DNA of 64,000 bases, from positions 1 to 64,000 of the forward strand of contig JAUXTH010000142.1 of assembly GCA_030679035.1 (NCBI GenBank), given 5' to 3'. The stretch comes from Methylobacter sp. GTDB taxonomy: Bacteria; Pseudomonadota; Gammaproteobacteria; Methylococcales; Methylomonadaceae. Position 1 is the first letter of the stretch. The number at the start of each line of letters is the position of its first letter. The notes under the pieces were generated by a model. It was not told the origin of the DNA and ran no database searches. It saw only the letters and a program-made list of their open reading frames with translations. The position numbers and the translations under genes are program-made. Shown piece after piece: positions 27,001 through 33,000 of the stretch.

Positions 27001-30000
27001 AGGTCAGGTTGGCGTTGATGTTTTTAACGACAATGCGGTCGTCGTATGGACTGCCTGTTGAACTGGAACCGTCATTCCAATCTTCCCACTGGATAGTGAC
27101 CAATCCGCCCGCTTCAATATTTGTGCTGTCGATACGGAGATTTTTTACTCTCATATCCGGCCCGGCCAGCCTGATTTGTTCCAAGGTATTGTTGCTTTCG
27201 CCGGTGCCGCCGACATTGGCTTCTACGTAATCGTTACTGCTATCGGCAATAATCCGCAATGAAAAACGCCCCGACGCCGACACGCCGCCGGGCCAGGTAA
27301 ATTGGGCGCTACGCTGACGAACGCCATTGGTCTCTAACGGGCCGTCCGCCAGTAAATCTTGCAGCAATGCGGTGGCGACTAATTCGTTGGTGGAAAGATT
27401 GCGCAGCTCCAAACGCTCAGCCCAGGCATGATCGGCGGCTTTATTACCCCTGTTCGCCGTAACCCAATTGACTTGCACGGTTTGGTTCGGTTGAAAATCA
27501 CTGGATGGATTGAGGCTAAGCCCTTCAACGACAAGATCGACATATTCCGCTAAAGCGACATCGACTTCCGTGCCCAGTGAATTATTACTCTCCGCTGTGG
27601 CAGACAGGTTGCTTTCTTTAATGACGTTATCGGCATCCGTCAGCACCAGGAAACTCAATCGGCCCACTGCGCCGACCCCGTCAGGCAGTTGAATGCTGGT
27701 ACTCCTGACCCGCGCGTCCCCGATAGCAATCGATCCGTTGCCAAGCTCCGTTGCATCGTAGGGAACTGTCACATTAGCCACGATCAAGCCGGTATCCAGG
27801 TTCCTGACGATAACCCGGTCGTTCCAGTTGCTTGATGTTGCGGCAAGGCCACGGTTTTCAACAACCCAACTTACATCAACCAAGTCGCCGCTATGCAAGC
27901 CACTCGTAGGACTTAAATTCACACTGTTGACTGTCAAATCCGGCGCAGGTCTAAGCACTAGGCTATCGAGCACTACAGTAGGTTGTTCAGGGACTTTTAC
28001 TATGTTGAAAGCGACATTGGCCGCCGGTCTTGTTTCGCTATTTACGCCTTCCAATACCAAGGTATACAAACCGGTGGTTGTAAATGCCGCCGGTTCCCGG
28101 TCAGAACCATTGAAGGTTGCAGAATATAGCGCTTGCCCTGATGCGTCCCATCTACCGGTAAACACTAACCCCATAGAACCCATTCCTGTTTCCGGGAACA
28201 CTGCGCGCCCCAGTGGGTCTAAAAGTTTCCAGCTAGGAACGGCGCTATTATTATAAATGCTATAAGCACTGTTATAAGGTTCAGGAGAAGATTGGGTCAA
28301 CAAGGCATCGATATAGTAACGTTCTCCGGCAGTCGCACTAAAGCTATACATCTGTAAGCCATTGGATGGAGCCAAGCTGGTTGTTACTACATTACCCGGT
28401 AAAATCGGCGTCACACTGATGTTATCTACGACCCGGAATGCCCCGACCCTGTCGATGCTGGAGCTACTCGTGATGTTTAATTGATAATTTCCTGCGGGGA
28501 GATTAAGTATTGGATGAGCACTATATGTCATGCTCTCGCTAAATATTTGGCCTGACGGGCCAGTTAGCTGCCATGTAAAACGATCATTAGTGGTTAAGCT
28601 GTCAAAATCAATAAGGGATGGCGCATCTAAGTGGAAGTTATAAAAAATACTCCCCCTAGGAGGAAGAGTAACGTCGATTAAAGAATTGAATGTTAATTGG
28701 TTTGTATCCAACTTAATGGAAAAATCGTAATTTACCGGCTCAACCTGATTCGTAGCGGCATCTATCACTAAGTAACACAATCCTTTGTCGGCATCCAGCA
28801 ATGTATAGGGAACGCTATTAACATTAACATCGCCACTGGTCACCAATCGCCCAGCTTGGGTATACAAATGCCACGGGGCGGTTACTTTGCTTGTTTCATT
28901 CAGTGTCATCGGCAAAACACCGAACCCTGTTGATGATGCAACAGGCCTGATACTCGCATTGAGTGTGTAAGTCTCACCGGCAACTGCCCCTTCGGTTGTT
29001 GGCGTGAGCGGGTTCTGCGGGTATATAGAAAATGCCGCGTAATAGGTTGCCGTTGCAGGCGCAACATATTCAAGATAGGAGCTACGTGTGACAGTGGTTC
29101 CACCGCCACCCAAACCGGCAGAACTATCATCGTTGCTCGCTAACCGAGTACCGTTGGCGTCATAGATGTAGAGCATAGTGTCTATAGAGATATAATCTAA
29201 ATCTAAAATCAACCTTTCGCCTGCCATCAGATGGAAGGCATAAAAATCAACATCATTGACGGTATTGTGGGCCGCTTTTATTTCTACTCTGGGTAACGTT
29301 GCATCACCCACATCTACACTTGGCGAGATGCCGAAAGCGCTTCTGGGAATGTCTTGTGCGCCGCTCAAGGTATTATTATTGGCCGCTGAGTTAACTTTTA
29401 ACTGAAAGGTATCAAATTGACTTGCATCAAACTGATAGGCAGCCAAGCTATTACCGCCGCTAAGCGTTCCTTGTACCCGTTCGCCGGAAGTAATCGGTAA
29501 CGCGTTGTGGCTTATATCCGCCAGCTTAAAAGAAATCGCCGCATTGGCATTGCCTAGCGCATCAAGCGCACGGTATTTGAGCGTATAGCTGCCGACGGCA
29601 AGGCTAATCGGCGCGATCTGGGGAAGACCGAAAGTTCCCGAATAAACGCTGTTTCCTTGAGCATCTTCCAGCTGCCAATCCACACCATTAGGACTGCTTA
29701 TCGCGTCAAGCCACACCATCGTCGGTGTGTTCACGGTAAATTGGTAGTTCAGCAAGCCATAGGCGCTTAGCGTACCGTTTGCTATTTCATCCAGATTCAA
29801 CGGTAATGCTGCCGTATTCAGATTCGCCAACTTGAAGGAAATCGCCGCATCGACATTGGTGGCATAGTCCAGCGATTTATACCTGAAGGTATAACTTCCC
29901 GATGCGAGGCTGATTCGACTGCTCTGGGCAACATCATAAGCGCCGGAGTACACGACAACCCCCTGAGCATCTTCTATACGCCAATTCAGGCCGCTTACCG

Positions 30001-33000
30001 TATTCAGCGCCTCCAGCCACAAGTCGGTCGGCTCAGTTAATTCGAACTGATAGTTCAACAAACCGTAAGCGTTTAACTGGGTATCGATAATGCTGCCGAT
30101 AGCGAGCGCTATCACGGCGGGGTTAATGTCGACGGAAATTAACTCGGTACCTAGCGTGTAGTTAAGGAGATTTGTACTGGAAAATCCGCTGTCGATAACG
30201 ATTAAAAATTCCTGCGGGTTAGTATCCGTGCCGAAGTCAAGGGTCGTCCCCAGTAAACTATCGCTGATAATTTTTTGACCGTTTGCATTAAAAACGGAAA
30301 CCGTTCCGGGCCAGCCGTTTAACTCGGTAACCTGTAACAGAATTCGTTGTCCTGCCTGAACGGAGATTTTGTAGACATCCGCGCCTATAGTAGTCTGTGT
30401 GTTGGTCAATGAGCCTGTTGCCTGCAATTCGAGCGCGGCTGAAGCATTTTGCAATTTGAACGCATAGGCAGCAGGTATTGAAACGGCATTCGGCAAGGCC
30501 TGTACGACCACGCGATAATTCCCCGCATTCAAATTGACCAGGCGCAAGTTGCCCAGCGTATTCTCGCTGGCAATCAGCCGGTCTGAATCATCGTATATCG
30601 ACCATGCCACTGCGCTATCCGCTTGCCCGTTTACCAGAATATTGGTTTGGCTAGCCAAGGTAAAGTTCCAGGTATCGGTGACTCTTAGGCTTTCAATTGT
30701 GCCGCTAACTTCCGTATCCAACGTTAACGGAAAAATATCATTGCCTGCGAGATGCGCATCGACGCCAAACTCAAGCGGCGCGGTGTTGTTGCCCGAACCC
30801 TCAATAACCAGATAGTATTTTTTAGAGGCTGATAAGGTGACGCTAAAATCATACAGAGCATCCTGCGGCGACACTTCTATTCCGCCCTGCCCGTTAATCA
30901 CATACATGTTTACTTGGCCTGCATTCAACCCGGTGCTCTTGAAGGTCAGGTAATCGCCTGCCAGGGCATCGAAGGCATAAAGCCGGGTTGAATTGCCGGG
31001 GTTTAAATTAAGCGTCTGCGCGCCCGGCAGATTTTGGGACGGCATAGCGCTCAGGTCGTACAGTCTGAAACCGAAGTCAGCCACGCTATTGTTTACCGAT
31101 GACACGATAAGCTTGTAATCGCCAGCTACGCTAAGCGCCAGCGTTGAAGCATAGGTCTCGAAACTGCCAAGACTCCTGCCGGAGAACACAGTGCCATTCG
31201 GGCCGATCAATTGCAGCCTGATGTCCGGGTTTTCAGCCAAGCTATCGAACAAGATAGTTGTCGCGGCATTCAAATGAAAATCGTACTCTGCGCGCTGCCC
31301 CTGCACATCCAGCGCCCCTAGCACATCGCTATCGAGCGAGATAGCCGTCGTTTTTAGCGAATACTGCAACAAGCTGAAGTCGGCAGTCGAGTCCTGATTT
31401 TGACTGCCATCGACGATAAAAATATATTGCCCTTTAACCAAGGCAAACGGCTCACTGGCATTCGCCATCGAACCGCTGGAGACGGTATTGCCGAGCGCAT
31501 TAACGATGCGCCATGCACGGGAGTTGTCGAAAGTTTCCGGGTTGAACAGGAATTTGCCATTTTCAGCAACATTAAACTGATAGGCTTGGTTGTAACGATC
31601 AGCCGTTAAAGTCGGATGCGTGCTTTGATTGATTGTCAGCGCAGGAAGATGGCTTAACTCAAGCAAGCGGAAATTGAATGTTTCTGTCGCTAAATCAGTT
31701 CGGCTAACGGTGAATTCGTAATTGCCTGCGGGCAACGACATAACCGTTGCCTGGGTATTGTTGAAATTATGTAAAGACGCCTCACTGCCGCGCGGCCCGG
31801 TAAGGCTCCATAATGCCCCGGCATTGCTTTCAGCCCCCGTATCAATCACCAATGAGGTGGGCGTGGCTAAAGTAAAGCTGTATTTTACCGTCTGCCCCGG
31901 TTGCGCAATGCTGCCGACGACCGGTTCGTTTAGGGGCAGTGCCGCTGTTGCCACCAGCTTAGGCACCAGATTAAATTTGATATTGCGCGGTGAATTAACG
32001 GGTGAGTAAGAGTTTGTTCGCGGAGATACGACTAACAAATATTCGCCGGTCATAGTCAGGGCAATATCTTGAATATCGTTATATGTCACGCCAGAAATAA
32101 CATTGCGGCCAAATGGATCTACCAGATACCAGGTATTGTATTCATTGGCGCCGGAATAATTATTCTGTCCGTCAAAATAATAGTGCTCTCCGGCACTCGC
32201 ATTAAAACGATATAACTTGGTTTGACCGACATCTGAGGTATCGTTCACGCTAATCCCTAGCTGCACAACGGTTCCCGCATCAGTCCCGAGTACGCGAAAC
32301 TTGTAATCCGCACTGACATCCTGAGTATTTCGCAGAGCTATGGTATAGCACCCTGCCGGAAGGGCTTTGATTGCGTAGTTATCATAGTCATATGTGAAAC
32401 TACTCCAATCGGAAACCACCCCCTTAGGCCCTGATAGCCTCCATTGCAAATTCGCGGCATTTGCGGATGTAACATCCAGTGCATCAAAAACAATCGTGGC
32501 TAAGGGCTCTCCCAGCGTAAAACTGTACTCGGCTATGCTTTGGCGACCCGCAAGGCTACCCGTCATTTGATCATTAAAAACTAATTCATGCCTGGCTGAT
32601 GTTTGCTCACTTAAGGTCAGGGTAATGTTGGATGTGCCGGTAGCGTAGTAATATCCTTCATTTAACAGCGTATATTCGCCTGTCGTACGAATTGAATACG
32701 TCGTACCTATACTGGCACTGCTAAAGCCAGTCACTTCTTTTCCATAGGGGTCAACTAAACGCCATACCCCGCCATTAGAGTCAGTTTTATTTAATACCAG
32801 ATTAGAGCCTGCCGTCGCATTTACCCTGAAACCTAGCGTTGAGTTGGCTGGCGAGCGTGCCGCAGAAATCTGCTGCCCAAACGTGACTGTTTGGAGAGTT
32901 GTGGTATCAAGTAATTGGAAAGCGTAAGCACCGTTTCCATCATACCCACCAGAATAAGAAGCACCTTTAAGCGTTAATGCGTAATCTCCAGCTAACAAAT

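Noticed and set aside
276-32009. Many plus-strand and other-frame minus-strand open frames of 60-213 codons across the left half
   Set aside because: They lie opposite or across the continuous minus-strand frame of the giant gene, have low-complexity Ser/Ala/Thr-rich translations and match no family. They are shadows.
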